Notes under the pieces: model-generated
What the model was told of the DNA's origin: nothing
The model's input: the letters and a program-made list of their open reading frames with translations, nothing else
Database searches by the model: none
Assembly: GCA_964534745.1 (NCBI GenBank)
Contig: CAZHQW010000007.1
Location: 19,529-83,528 of the forward strand
DNA length: 64,000 nt
Origin: G020354785 sp964534745
Lineage (GTDB): Bacteria > Bacteroidota > Bacteroidia > Bacteroidales > UBA10428
Reading direction: 5' to 3'
Shown here: positions 9,496 through 18,482 of the stretch, in pieces
How the letters are laid out: every line of letters begins with the position of its first letter
Numbering within the stretch: position 1 is the stretch's first letter
Translations under genes and position numbers: made by a program

Positions 9496-9582
9496 GAACA
9501 AATCAGGCTGAGAATATTTTGGTACTAAATTTGATGTTTATTATTTATAATTATACTATGTTGCTAACTTAAATTCTAAATC

Positions 9583-10098
9583 ATGAGAAAAGTAATTATT
9601 ATAATATCCGTATTAATGCTTTCAATAGGCATTGTATCAGCCCAGAAGTATGCATTTGTAGATACCGAATATATACTGAATAATATTCCTTCCTATAAAG
9701 CGGCAAAAGATAAGCTGGATGAGATATCTGAAGAATGGCAGAAAGAAATTGAAACAAAATACACGGAAATAGAACAGATGTACAATGATTATCAGGCTGA
9801 GAAAGTACTGCTTACTGACGAGATGCGCAAAAAGAGGGAAGATCAGATAATGAATAAAGAAAAAGAAGTCAAAGATTTACAAAAGAACTATTTCGGGCAA
9901 AACGGCGCACTTTATAAAAAGCGGCAGGAGCTTATCCAGCCTATTCAGGATGAGATATATAAGGCTGTAAAAGATATCGCTACCGAGAGTGGCTATGCTG
10001 TTATCTTTGACACTTCCAGCGGACCGACAATGCTTTATACAAATCCGAGGTATGATGTGAGTGATGAAGTTCTGGAAAAGTTAGGTTATAAAAATTAA
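9583..10098 (+). CDS. Skp/OmpH-family periplasmic chaperone (first copy)
   Basis: A 171-residue secreted protein with a signal peptide (cleavage near SIGIVSAQ). The mature part starts KYAFVDTEYILNNIPSYKAA, followed by a long charged coiled coil (about residues 45-120) and a short beta element (YAVIFDTSSG), the Skp/OmpH layout. Skp holds unfolded outer-membrane proteins in the periplasm on their way to BamA. Its place directly after bamA supports this. It carries a C-terminal tail (NPRYDVSDEVLEKLGY) also typical of the Bacteroidota form. A TAAATTTG sequence at 9526-9533 might be a -7 element, but no clear -33 was seen. Confidence 0.92.
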   Translation: MRKVIIIISVLMLSIGIVSAQKYAFVDTEYILNNIPSYKAAKDKLDEISEEWQKEIETKYTEIEQMYNDYQAEKVLLTDEMRKKREDQIMNKEKEVKDLQKNYFGQNGALYKKRQELIQPIQDEIYKAVKDIATESGYAVIFDTSSGPTMLYTNPRYDVSDEVLEKLGYKN

Positions 10099-10138
10099 TT
10101 TCTTACATTTGTGGCAGTAATTTTTTTAATAATTAAAA

Positions 10139-10657
10139 ATGAAAAATATTCATAAAGTTTTGTTATTATCTTTTACTTTTCTTTTCGGGTGTTTATTATT
10201 TGTCCAGTCCCAGCCCAAACTTGGACATATTAACAGCCAGGAATTATTTGCTGCCATGCCTGAAAGAGATTCTGCGCAGAAAAAACTGCAGAATCTAGCC
10301 CAGCAGTTTGAAAATACGCTCGAGGAACTGGAAGTTGAATACAATAAAAAACTGGATGATTATCAGAAGAACGTTGAGACAATGACTCCCCTTATCAGAA
10401 GGACAAAGGAAAACGAGCTTCAGGACCTTATGCAGAGGATACAGAATTTTCAGGTTGAAGCCGAGCAGGATCTGGCACAGCAAAGGACTGAATTATTAAA
10501 GCCCATACAGGAAAAGGCCTTTAATGCTGTTCAGGAAGTTGCCCAGGAGCACGGCTTTACATACATTTTTGATATGGGGGTAGGTACAATTATTTATGCA
10601 GCGGAGGAAGCCGAAGATATTTTACCACTGGTAAAACAGAAACTGGGGTTAAAATAG
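10139..10657 (+). CDS. Skp/OmpH-family periplasmic chaperone (second copy)
   Basis: A 172-residue paralogue of the preceding gene. The signal peptide ends near LFVQSQ. The mature protein starts PKLGHINSQELFAAMPERDSA, then a glutamine- and glutamate-rich coiled coil, and ends FTYIFDMGVGTIIYAAEEAEDI. It is more acidic and glutamine-rich than the first copy, suggesting different client preference. The two copies lie 40 bp apart, and a strong terminator follows. Tandem skp genes after bamA are usual in Bacteroidota. Confidence 0.92.
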   Translation: MKNIHKVLLLSFTFLFGCLLFVQSQPKLGHINSQELFAAMPERDSAQKKLQNLAQQFENTLEELEVEYNKKLDDYQKNVETMTPLIRRTKENELQDLMQRIQNFQVEAEQDLAQQRTELLKPIQEKAFNAVQEVAQEHGFTYIFDMGVGTIIYAAEEAEDILPLVKQKLGLK

Positions 10658-10678
10658 CTTTGTTAAGATCTTTTACGG

Positions 10679-10708
10679 AAGCCGGCACATTTTTGTGCTG
10701 GCTTTTTT
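10679..10708 (+). terminator. Rho-independent terminator after the second skp gene
   Basis: Arms GCCGGCAC (10681-10688) and GTGCTGGC (10695-10702) pair with one G-T wobble around a 6-base loop, flanked by AA/TT and followed by six T residues. It ends the uppS-bamA-skp-skp transcript and separates it from murI. Confidence 0.85.
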
Positions 10709-10736
10709 AATTTTGTATTATAAAACAAAGTATACA

Positions 10737-11549
10737 ATGAGTACCGAACCCGGCCAGCCAATTGGGATATTTGATTCAGGTGTGGGGGGGCTCACCGTTG
10801 CCAATGCCATACGACAGATTCTGCCTAATGAAAATCTTATATATTTTGGCGATACTGCCCATCTTCCATATGGAGACAAATCAAGTGAGACGATAACATA
10901 TTATTCGAAGAGAATAACGGAATACCTGCTTTCCCAGGGATGCAAAACTATAGTCATAGCATGTAACACCGCTTCGGCTGTTGCATATGAGAGTATAATC
11001 GAACTTGTTGATAACAGGGCTATTGTTGTTGACGTTATCAATCCGGTTGTTGATTTCGTTGCAGAAGCGCCAGCAATAAAAAAAGTAGGAATCATTGGTA
11101 CCAAGGCCACTATTAATAGCGGGACATACCTAAAGAAAATAAACGGACTAAATGCAGATATCCGGGTTGCATCTTTGCCAACACCTCTTTTGGTGCCAAT
11201 GATTGAAGAAGGTTTTATTTTTGATGATATAAGCAATGCCATTATACGTTCATACCTGTCAAAAGAGGAGCTCAGCGATATTGACGCCCTCATACTGGCA
11301 TGCACCCATTATCCTATTATAAAGAACCAGATTAACAAGTTTTATAATTTCAGGGTTGAGGTTATTGATTCTTCAAAAATAGTAGCCGGATACCTTAAAA
11401 ATATACTAAGGGAAAGAGATTTGCTAAATAATAATAATGTAACAAATAATAAGTTTTTTATATCGGACTATACAGAGTATTTTAAAGAAATCTCAAGGCT
11501 GTTTTTTGAGGAGGATATTAAAATAGGGAAATTAAACTTCTGGAGTTAA
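10737..11549 (+). CDS. murI: Glutamate racemase
   Basis: Converts L- to D-glutamate for peptidoglycan precursors. It starts MSTEPGQPIGIFDSGVGGLTV, with the catalytic cysteines in ACNTASA (about residue 76) and ACTHYP (about 187). At 270 residues it has normal length. An upstream GTG in the same frame (10695) lies inside the preceding terminator hairpin, so the ATG at 10737 is the true start. The last 40 residues are lysine- and asparagine-rich and less conserved. Confidence 0.94.
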   Translation: MSTEPGQPIGIFDSGVGGLTVANAIRQILPNENLIYFGDTAHLPYGDKSSETITYYSKRITEYLLSQGCKTIVIACNTASAVAYESIIELVDNRAIVVDVINPVVDFVAEAPAIKKVGIIGTKATINSGTYLKKINGLNADIRVASLPTPLLVPMIEEGFIFDDISNAIIRSYLSKEELSDIDALILACTHYPIIKNQINKFYNFRVEVIDSSKIVAGYLKNILRERDLLNNNNVTNNKFFISDYTEYFKEISRLFFEEDIKIGKLNFWS

Positions 11550-11591
11550 CTTTTTTAATAAATTAGTGTTTATAAATGGCCAGGGCTTAAG

Positions 11592-13436
11592 ATGAAAAAG
11601 AAAGCTAAAATTATTGAGGTTGAAGAGGTTGTAGTAAAATTTGCTGGCGATTCAGGGGATGGAATGCAATTTACAGGCTCACAATTCTCTGACTCTGCAG
11701 CATTTGTAGGAAATGACTTGTCAACTTTCCCTGATTATCCGGCTGAAATAAGAGCACCCGAAGGCACAATTGCAGGTGTATCAGGTTTTCAGGTTCATAT
11801 AGGGCATAAAGAAGTACAGACTCCGGGTGATAAGGCTGATGTGCTGGTTGCCATGAATCCGGCAGCATTAAAAGCCAACCTGAAATGGATAAAGCCCGGT
11901 GCAACAATAATCATAGATATTGATAATTTTGACAGCCGGCATTATAAGAAAGCCGGCTATATTGAGGATCCGCTTAACGATGGCAGTCTCCGGGGCTATA
12001 ATATTGTCAAAGCTCCTATAACTAATTTGACAAGGTCAACAACAAAGGAATTCGGACTTGATAACGTAACGGCTGACAAGACAAAAAACCAGTTTGTGGC
12101 AGGAATGTTATACTGGCTTTTTAACCGTGACATAAAGATAGGGCAATCGTTTCTGGAAAATAAATTTAGTAATAATCCGAACCTTATAAAAGCTAATGTA
12201 GCAGCTTTGTATGCAGGATATAACTATGCAGAGACAATTGAGGCTATAGCCACACGCTTTGAGGTGCATCCTGCAGAGAAAGGGAAGGGATTATTCAGGA
12301 ATATTACAGGAAATATAGCCACTGCATGGGGATTGCTGGCTGCCTCGGAGCGCTCTGGCAGGCAGTTATTCCTTGGTTCCTATCCGATAACACCGGCTTC
12401 CGAAATTCTACAGGAACTTGCAGGAATGAAGAACCTTAATGCTATAACATTCCAGGGTGAGGATGAAATTGCAAGTATATGCGCTGCCATAGGGGCTTCC
12501 TTTGCCGGCAGCCTCGGTGTAACCAGCACATCGGGACCCGGACTGGCATTAAAGGGGGAGGCTATCGGACTGGCGGTAATAACTGAACTGCCGCTTGTTA
12601 TTATTGATGTGCAGAGAGGTGGCCCATCAACAGGATTACCGACAAAAACAGAACAGGCAGATCTTTTGCAGGCCATTTATGGAAGAAGTGGAGAGAGCCC
12701 CTGTATTGTGCTCGCAGCATCAACACCGGCTAACTGCTTTGATTTTGCATATCAGGCAGCAAGACTGGCAATTGAGCATATGACTCCCGTTATTCTCCTG
12801 ACTGACGGATACCTTGCAAATGGCTCCGAACTATGGCAAATACCTAAAGTCAGTGAGCTGCAGCCAATATACCCGCCACTGGTTAAAGATAATGATCCTT
12901 CCTATCAACCGTATAACCGCGATCCGAAGAAGCTCTCACGTTACTGGGCTTTACCCGGACAGGAAGGATTGAGACACAGGGTTGGGGGACTGGAGAAGAC
13001 TGATGTAACGGGAGAAGTCTCCTATGATCCTTTTAACCATGAAGTAATGACATATACAAGAGCAGAAAAAATTGAACGCGTAGCTGACAGGATACCTAAA
13101 CAGGAAATAATTGGTCCGGAAAAAGGAGAATTGCTTGTTGTAGGATGGGGAGGGACATTTGGAGCCCTTGTTACTGCAGTGAATGAGCTGCAGAAAGAAA
13201 AAAAGAAGGTAAGCCTGGCCCAGTTTAACTATATAAATCCCTTGCCGCTGAATGTAAATAAGATATTCAGCAAGTTCAGCAAAATACTGGTTTGTGAATT
13301 AAACACGGGACAGTTTGCAAATTATCTGAGGTCAAAATTACCGGATCATAACTATTTGCAGTTCAATAAAATCCAGGGATTGCCCTTTTTAATATCCGAG
13401 CTGAAGGCAAAATTCAATGAGATACTGGAGGAATAA
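11592..13436 (+). CDS. korA: 2-oxoacid:ferredoxin oxidoreductase, fused gamma/alpha subunit
   Basis: Part of a TPP- and iron-sulphur-dependent enzyme that oxidises a 2-oxoacid, probably 2-oxoglutarate, to the acyl-CoA and passes electrons to ferredoxin; the reaction can run in the carboxylating direction. The gamma domain (about residues 8-190, with AGDSGDGMQFTG) precedes the alpha pyrimidine-binding domain (about 225-610, with STSGPGLALKGEAIG and GPSTGLPTKTEQADLL). The length of 614 residues fits the KorA fusion form. The stop is 3 bp before korB, so the pair is cotranscribed. Substrate is assigned from family; 2-oxoisovalerate is an alternative. Confidence 0.92.
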   Translation: MKKKAKIIEVEEVVVKFAGDSGDGMQFTGSQFSDSAAFVGNDLSTFPDYPAEIRAPEGTIAGVSGFQVHIGHKEVQTPGDKADVLVAMNPAALKANLKWIKPGATIIIDIDNFDSRHYKKAGYIEDPLNDGSLRGYNIVKAPITNLTRSTTKEFGLDNVTADKTKNQFVAGMLYWLFNRDIKIGQSFLENKFSNNPNLIKANVAALYAGYNYAETIEAIATRFEVHPAEKGKGLFRNITGNIATAWGLLAASERSGRQLFLGSYPITPASEILQELAGMKNLNAITFQGEDEIASICAAIGASFAGSLGVTSTSGPGLALKGEAIGLAVITELPLVIIDVQRGGPSTGLPTKTEQADLLQAIYGRSGESPCIVLAASTPANCFDFAYQAARLAIEHMTPVILLTDGYLANGSELWQIPKVSELQPIYPPLVKDNDPSYQPYNRDPKKLSRYWALPGQEGLRHRVGGLEKTDVTGEVSYDPFNHEVMTYTRAEKIERVADRIPKQEIIGPEKGELLVVGWGGTFGALVTAVNELQKEKKKVSLAQFNYINPLPLNVNKIFSKFSKILVCELNTGQFANYLRSKLPDHNYLQFNKIQGLPFLISELKAKFNEILEE

Positions 13437-13439
13437 TAA

Positions 13440-14465
13440 ATGAAAGATTACTCACAGGAAGATCTAACCACAAGTCAGGATTTCAAACTTGACGGACCTG
13501 TAAAATGGTGTGCGGGCTGCGGAGCTCATGCAGTACTGTCTGCTGTGCAAAAAGCATTGCCTGAAACACACATAAGGAAAGAAAATGTGGTGTTTGTCTC
13601 AGGAATAGGCTGTTCTTCAAGGTTTCCCTATTATATTAATACATATGGTTTCCATGGCCTTCATGGAAGGGCATTTGCGATAGCTTCGGGTATTAAGGTA
13701 TCAAATCCGAATTTAAGTGTCTGGGTAGTAACTGGTGACGGCGATTCTATGGCAATAGGCGGAAATCATTTTATTCATATACTGAGAAGAAACATAAATA
13801 TAAATATACTTTTATTTAACAATAAAATATACGGACTGACAAAAGGACAGTACTCGCCGACAACACCAAAGGGCAGTGTCACCAAAAGCTCCCCTGACGG
13901 TACTATAGAAAATCCGTTTCTTCCCGGTGAGCTTGCAATGGGGGCGAACGCCACCTTCTATGCCAGGGTGGTTGACAGCAATCCAAAAATGATGAAAGAT
14001 GTGATTATTGCAGCTGCCAGGCATAAGGGTACATCTTTAATAGAGATCCTTCAGAACTGTGTGATCTTCAACAATAAGGTGCATTCTGAGATAACAGGAA
14101 AAGATGTAAAAGATGATAATCAGATCTATCTTGAACACGGCAAACCAATGATCTTTGGCAAGAACAGAGATAAGGGACTTATTCAGACCGATTCCAGGTT
14201 TAAAGTTGTGAAGATTGGCGAAAACGGAATAACAGAAAAGGATATTCTTGTGCATGATGCCCATAATCCTGATGATACCCGTGCTTATATGCTGTCAAGG
14301 ATGACATTGCCTGAATATCCCGTAGCAATGGGCATTATCAGAGCCTGGCAAAGCTCCGTGTATGAGGATATGCTTTATAAACAGATACGGGAAGTAAGGA
14401 ATAAAAGCAAAGTAAAATGTGTTGACGATTTGTTGACAAGCGGCAATGTTTTTAAAATAGGCTAA
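13440..14465 (+). CDS. korB: 2-oxoacid:ferredoxin oxidoreductase, beta subunit
   Basis: The TPP-binding partner of KorA. The N-terminal CAGCGAH motif and the GIGCSSR cysteine are typical cluster ligands. TPP and magnesium binding is shown by GDGDSMAIGGNH (about residues 99-110) and the following NNKIYGLTKGQ. A further cysteine (QNCVIFNN) completes the set expected for one [4Fe-4S] cluster. The length of 341 residues is normal. No separate delta ferredoxin subunit gene is adjacent, consistent with the two-subunit form of the enzyme. Confidence 0.94.
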   Translation: MKDYSQEDLTTSQDFKLDGPVKWCAGCGAHAVLSAVQKALPETHIRKENVVFVSGIGCSSRFPYYINTYGFHGLHGRAFAIASGIKVSNPNLSVWVVTGDGDSMAIGGNHFIHILRRNININILLFNNKIYGLTKGQYSPTTPKGSVTKSSPDGTIENPFLPGELAMGANATFYARVVDSNPKMMKDVIIAAARHKGTSLIEILQNCVIFNNKVHSEITGKDVKDDNQIYLEHGKPMIFGKNRDKGLIQTDSRFKVVKIGENGITEKDILVHDAHNPDDTRAYMLSRMTLPEYPVAMGIIRAWQSSVYEDMLYKQIREVRNKSKVKCVDDLLTSGNVFKIG

Positions 14466-14466
14466 A

Positions 14467-15426
14467 ATGACAAGAATCATCCTGTTAATGATGCTGACCT
14501 GTTTTAGTTACAACCTGAAGGCACAATGGGATATAGTTATTACTCCCTCAAAAATAAGCGGGTGGACAGGCAGCGTTAGAAATCTTGACGGGAGTTATGA
14601 GAAATTTGACGGACAGATACAGGTGGGGAAGGGTTCCTTTTACAGTTTTTTCAGGGGATACGCAGTTTTTAATATTTCCAGTGTGCCGGATAATGCTATA
14701 ATTAGTAAGATACGGCTCTGTGTAAACACCAGGCATGTGCCGGAACGCCTGTCAATACCTGTAGAAATAACAAAACTTACGGTTGACCCTCGCCAGGCAA
14801 AACTTGAGGATTTGTATAATGCAATAAACAGCAGTGTACTGCTGGGTCCTGTTGGTGACTACCTGAAAACCAGGACTGAAAATATTATTGAGCTGAATGA
14901 GGTTGCCAGCGACGATATGATGACACAGTTAAAAAATGACTGGTGGGCTATAGGATTTCGCCAGGTTGAAGATGGTATGAATAACTCACGGACAATAGGT
15001 TCATTCGAAGGATATGACTTCACTGATTCAATTGCTCCCTTATGTATAGTTACTTATGAGCTGCCATATAAACGTAAGTTATTTGACGGGAGAAAAGTCA
15101 AATATATACAGGAACTGACTTTCAGAAATGCTGACATATCAATCGAATACTGGGATCATCTCAAGGTTGACGGTGATATAATTTCATTATATCTGAACGG
15201 AGTGCCTGTTGTTTCAAAATATCTTCTCAAAAAAGAAAGGGAACTTACGGAGGTAACGCTGAGGACAGATATGCCAAATGATTTGTTTTTATATGCCCAT
15301 AATGAGGGGCAGAATCCTCCCAACACAGTATCGGTAAGAATATCTGACGGGATAAGTGATCAGAACTTTGTACTTGAGTCTGATCTTAACAGCTGTGAGG
15401 CTGTTTTAATAAGGGTAGCCAAGTGA
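14467..15426 (+). CDS. Secreted protein of unknown function with DNRLRE-like and beta-sandwich regions
   Basis: I do not recognise a named family for the whole protein. A signal peptide ends near NLKAQ (residue 19). Residues 25-200 resemble a DNRLRE-type adhesive or structural domain: FRGYAVFNISSVPDNAIISKIRL matches the F-x-x-Y-x-x-F-D/N-x-S-S-I/V-P pattern. The C-terminal 95 residues (from VKYIQELTF) contain WDHLKVDGDIISLYLNG and YAHNEGQNPPNTVSVRISDG, a compact beta-sandwich seen at the end of several exported Bacteroidota proteins. It starts 1 bp after korB but is unlikely to share its function. It converges on panB. No T9SS sorting domain of the usual kind is visible. Confidence 0.6.
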   Translation: MTRIILLMMLTCFSYNLKAQWDIVITPSKISGWTGSVRNLDGSYEKFDGQIQVGKGSFYSFFRGYAVFNISSVPDNAIISKIRLCVNTRHVPERLSIPVEITKLTVDPRQAKLEDLYNAINSSVLLGPVGDYLKTRTENIIELNEVASDDMMTQLKNDWWAIGFRQVEDGMNNSRTIGSFEGYDFTDSIAPLCIVTYELPYKRKLFDGRKVKYIQELTFRNADISIEYWDHLKVDGDIISLYLNGVPVVSKYLLKKERELTEVTLRTDMPNDLFLYAHNEGQNPPNTVSVRISDGISDQNFVLESDLNSCEAVLIRVAK

Positions 15427-15432
15427 TGACTG

Positions 15433-16254
15433 TCAGTATTGTTCTTTATCGTTCGGGAATCTCTGGTTTTTTATGTCGTCAATATAATTTGTAACCGCTC
15501 CTGTTATTTCTTCATATAAGTTGTGATAGCGGCGCAGAAACCTCGGTGAGAATTCCTGGGTTATACCGAGCATGTCATGCAGTACAAGTACTTGTCCGTC
15601 AACATATTTGCCGGCACCAATACCTATAACGGGTATTTTTAGCTCTTTTGTTACCCTGGCCGCAAGGGTAGCAGGTATTTTTTCAAGCACAAGGCCGAAA
15701 CAGCCTGCTTTTTCCAGAATATGGGCATCTTGTATAAGTTTTTTGGCCTCTTTTTCATCCTTGGCTCTAACAATATAGGTGCCGAACTTATGTATTGACT
15801 GAGGTGTCAGCCCAAGATGTCCCATCACGGGAATGCCTGCTGATAATATTCTGCTGACAGATTCCGAGATCTCGCTGCCCCCCTCCATCTTTACACCATG
15901 GGCGCCTGTTTCTTTCATTATTCTTATAGCCGATGTTAATGCTTCTTTGGAATTTCCCTGGTAGGTTCCAAAGGGGAGGTCTACAATGACAAGAGCCCTT
16001 TTAACGGCGCGTATAACAGATGAGGCATGATAAATCATTTCATTGAGTGTAATGGGGACAGTTGTTTCATGACCGGCCATAACATTTGATGCCGAGTCCC
16101 CGACCAGTACCACATCTATGCCCGCCCTGTCAATAATCTTGGCCATTGAATAATCATAGGCTGTAAGCATGGCAATTTTTTCATTCCTGGCTTTCATCTC
16201 CTGTAGCACATGGGTGGTAATTCTTTTGGGTTTGTCTTTTTCTGCTGCTGTCAT
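15433..16254 (-). CDS. panB: 3-methyl-2-oxobutanoate hydroxymethyltransferase
   Basis: Transfers a hydroxymethyl group from methylenetetrahydrofolate to 2-oxoisovalerate to make ketopantoate, the first committed step of pantothenate and CoA synthesis. The motifs AMLTAYDYSMAKIID, VVLVGDSASNVMAGHETT, VKMEGG and MGHLGLTPQS are all present, as is IGIGAG near residue 205. The length of 273 residues is normal. It converges with the secreted-protein gene and diverges from dnaK. Confidence 0.96.
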   Translation of the reverse strand: MTAAEKDKPKRITTHVLQEMKARNEKIAMLTAYDYSMAKIIDRAGIDVVLVGDSASNVMAGHETTVPITLNEMIYHASSVIRAVKRALVIVDLPFGTYQGNSKEALTSAIRIMKETGAHGVKMEGGSEISESVSRILSAGIPVMGHLGLTPQSIHKFGTYIVRAKDEKEAKKLIQDAHILEKAGCFGLVLEKIPATLAARVTKELKIPVIGIGAGKYVDGQVLVLHDMLGITQEFSPRFLRRYHNLYEEITGAVTNYIDDIKNQRFPNDKEQY

Positions 16255-16458
16255 GATAACGGACTTTAATTTTTAAACTACAAAGTTTATAAATAAATTT
16301 GAACCCGCAAAATACTGTCTTTTTGTCACATTAATCAATAATTATTGTATCCTGTAACTCAATTATGCACGTAATTATGTCATAAATATAATATGGCATA
16401 ATCATTGCCAACTTAAACATAAAGTCAATAAAAATATTATTAATTAAAAAAGAAAATA

Positions 16459-18375
16459 ATGGGTAAAATTATTGGAATAGATCTGGGTACTACTAACTCC
16501 TGCGTAGCAGTAATGGAAGGTAATGAACCGGTGGTCATACCTAATAGTGAAGGTAAGCGTACCACACCATCAATGGTGGCCTTTCTTGATAACGGCGAAA
16601 GAAAAGTGGGTGATCCTGCCAAAAGGCAAGCCATAACAAATCCGAAGAAAACCGTTTATTCTATCAAGCGTTTTATGGGAGAGACATATGAGAAGATGGA
16701 CAAGGAGATTAAAAGGGTCCCATACAAAGTTATCAAGGGTGAAAACAGTACGCCAAGAGTGCAGATTGAAGACAGAAAATATACTCCACAGGAGATATCG
16801 GCCATGATTCTTCAGAAGATGAAGAAGACGGCAGAGGATTATCTGGGTCAGGAGATAACGGATGCTGTTATTACTGTTCCGGCTTATTTTAGCGATTCAC
16901 AGAGGCAGGCAACAAAAGAAGCCGGTGAGATTGCAGGATTGAAAGTCAAGCGTATAATTAACGAGCCTACAGCTGCATCACTGGCATACGGACTTGACAA
17001 GAGAAATAAAGATTTAAAGATTGCAGTATTTGATCTGGGAGGAGGTACTTTTGATATATCAATACTTGAGCTGGGAGATGGTGTATTTGAGGTAAAATCA
17101 ACAAACGGCAATACTCACCTGGGTGGTGATGATTTTGACCAGGAAGTAATAGACTGGCTGGCAGATGAATTTAAGAAAGATGAAGGGCTGGACCTCAGGA
17201 AAGATCCAATGGCCATGCAAAGGCTGAAGGAAGCTGCCGAGAAGGCAAAGATTGAACTTTCAAGCTCAACAAGCACAGAGATTAATCTGCCCTATATTAT
17301 GCCCGTTGAAGGCATACCCAAGCATCTGGTTAAAACACTCACAAGGGCAAAATTCGAGAGTCTGACGGACCAGTTAATAAATGCAACTACTGAACCTTGT
17401 AAGAAAGCACTGAAGGATTCGGGATTCAGCGCTTCAGATATTGACGAAGTGATACTTGTCGGAGGTTCGACCCGTATCCCCGCTATCCAGGACATTGTTG
17501 AAAAGTTTTTTGGGAAGAAACCTTCCAAGGGCGTAAATCCGGATGAAGTTGTGGCAGTAGGTGCTGCGATACAGGGAGGGGTGCTGACCGGGGAGGTCAA
17601 AGATGTATTACTGCTTGACGTTACTCCATTGTCACTCGGTATAGAGACTTTGGGCGGTGTAATGACCAGGCTTATTGAAGCAAATACTACAATACCTACC
17701 AAGAAAACAGAAACTTTTACTACTGCTGCCGATAACCAGCCTTCGGTGGAGATTCATGTTTTGCAGGGTGAAAGACCTATGGCAAGCGGAAATAAAACAA
17801 TCGGCAGATTCCATCTTGATGGCATACCACCGTCACCCAGAGGGGTGCCTCAAATTGAGGTTACTTTTGATATTGATGCTAACGGTATATTGAATGTATC
17901 GGCAAAGGATAAAGGTACAGGCAAGGAGCAGAGCATCAGAATAGAAGCTTCATCGGGACTGACGGATGAGGAAATTGAAAGAATGAAGCAGGAAGCTGAA
18001 GCACATGAAGCAGAAGACAAAAAGCAGCGTGAAACAATTGACAAGCTTAATGCCGCAGACAGCATGATATTTCAGACCGAAAAGCAGCTCAGGGAGTTTG
18101 GGGATAAGTTACCGGCAGATAAGAAGGAGCCGATAGAAAAGGCAGTGACCAACCTTAAGGAAGCACATAAGAATAAGGATATTGAAGGTATAGATAAGGC
18201 GATGGCCGAGCTGAATGCAGTCTGGCAAAAGGCTTCTGAAGAAATGTACAAAGCCGGTCAGGCAGCAGATGCCGGTAAAGGTGGTCCCCAGGAAGATACT
18301 TCTTCAAAAGGAGGCAAGGGTTCAAAAGGAGATGATGAAGAAGTGACAGATGTGGATTTTGAGGAAGTGAAATAG
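16459..18375 (+). CDS. dnaK: Molecular chaperone DnaK (Hsp70)
   Basis: An ATP-driven chaperone acting with DnaJ and GrpE. It has the N-terminal phosphate loop GIDLGTTNSCVAV, the second phosphate motif VFDLGGGTFDISIL, and the conserved linker VLLLDVTPLSLGIETLGGV before the substrate-binding domain (about residues 385-500). The lid domain is followed by a flexible glycine- and lysine-rich tail ending TDVDFEEVK, the usual DnaK terminus. The length of 638 residues is normal. A 204-bp intergenic stretch precedes it; no clear heat-shock promoter was found there. DnaJ and GrpE are not adjacent. Confidence 0.98.
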   Translation: MGKIIGIDLGTTNSCVAVMEGNEPVVIPNSEGKRTTPSMVAFLDNGERKVGDPAKRQAITNPKKTVYSIKRFMGETYEKMDKEIKRVPYKVIKGENSTPRVQIEDRKYTPQEISAMILQKMKKTAEDYLGQEITDAVITVPAYFSDSQRQATKEAGEIAGLKVKRIINEPTAASLAYGLDKRNKDLKIAVFDLGGGTFDISILELGDGVFEVKSTNGNTHLGGDDFDQEVIDWLADEFKKDEGLDLRKDPMAMQRLKEAAEKAKIELSSSTSTEINLPYIMPVEGIPKHLVKTLTRAKFESLTDQLINATTEPCKKALKDSGFSASDIDEVILVGGSTRIPAIQDIVEKFFGKKPSKGVNPDEVVAVGAAIQGGVLTGEVKDVLLLDVTPLSLGIETLGGVMTRLIEANTTIPTKKTETFTTAADNQPSVEIHVLQGERPMASGNKTIGRFHLDGIPPSPRGVPQIEVTFDIDANGILNVSAKDKGTGKEQSIRIEASSGLTDEEIERMKQEAEAHEAEDKKQRETIDKLNAADSMIFQTEKQLREFGDKLPADKKEPIEKAVTNLKEAHKNKDIEGIDKAMAELNAVWQKASEEMYKAGQAADAGKGGPQEDTSSKGGKGSKGDDEEVTDVDFEEVK

Positions 18376-18406
18376 TTATATATTATCATATAAATAATGA
18401 ATTCCA

Positions 18407-18436
18407 GGCCCCATATTATGGGGCTTTTTTATTTTT
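18407..18436 (+). terminator. Rho-independent terminator after dnaK
   Basis: GCCCCAT (18408-18414), a 3-base loop and ATGGGGC (18418-18424) form a GC-rich hairpin followed by six T residues and a further T-rich run. Confidence 0.88.
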
Positions 18437-18482
18437 AATTTGAAGAATAGTGACTATTTTAGTCTTTAACAAAATTTACGGA

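Noticed and set aside
10695..10736. GTG start giving a longer murI
   Set aside because: The GTG lies within the terminator hairpin of the preceding gene.
16255..16458. Heat-shock promoter for dnaK
   Set aside because: No convincing sigma32-like or TAnnTTTG element was seen in the 204-bp gap.
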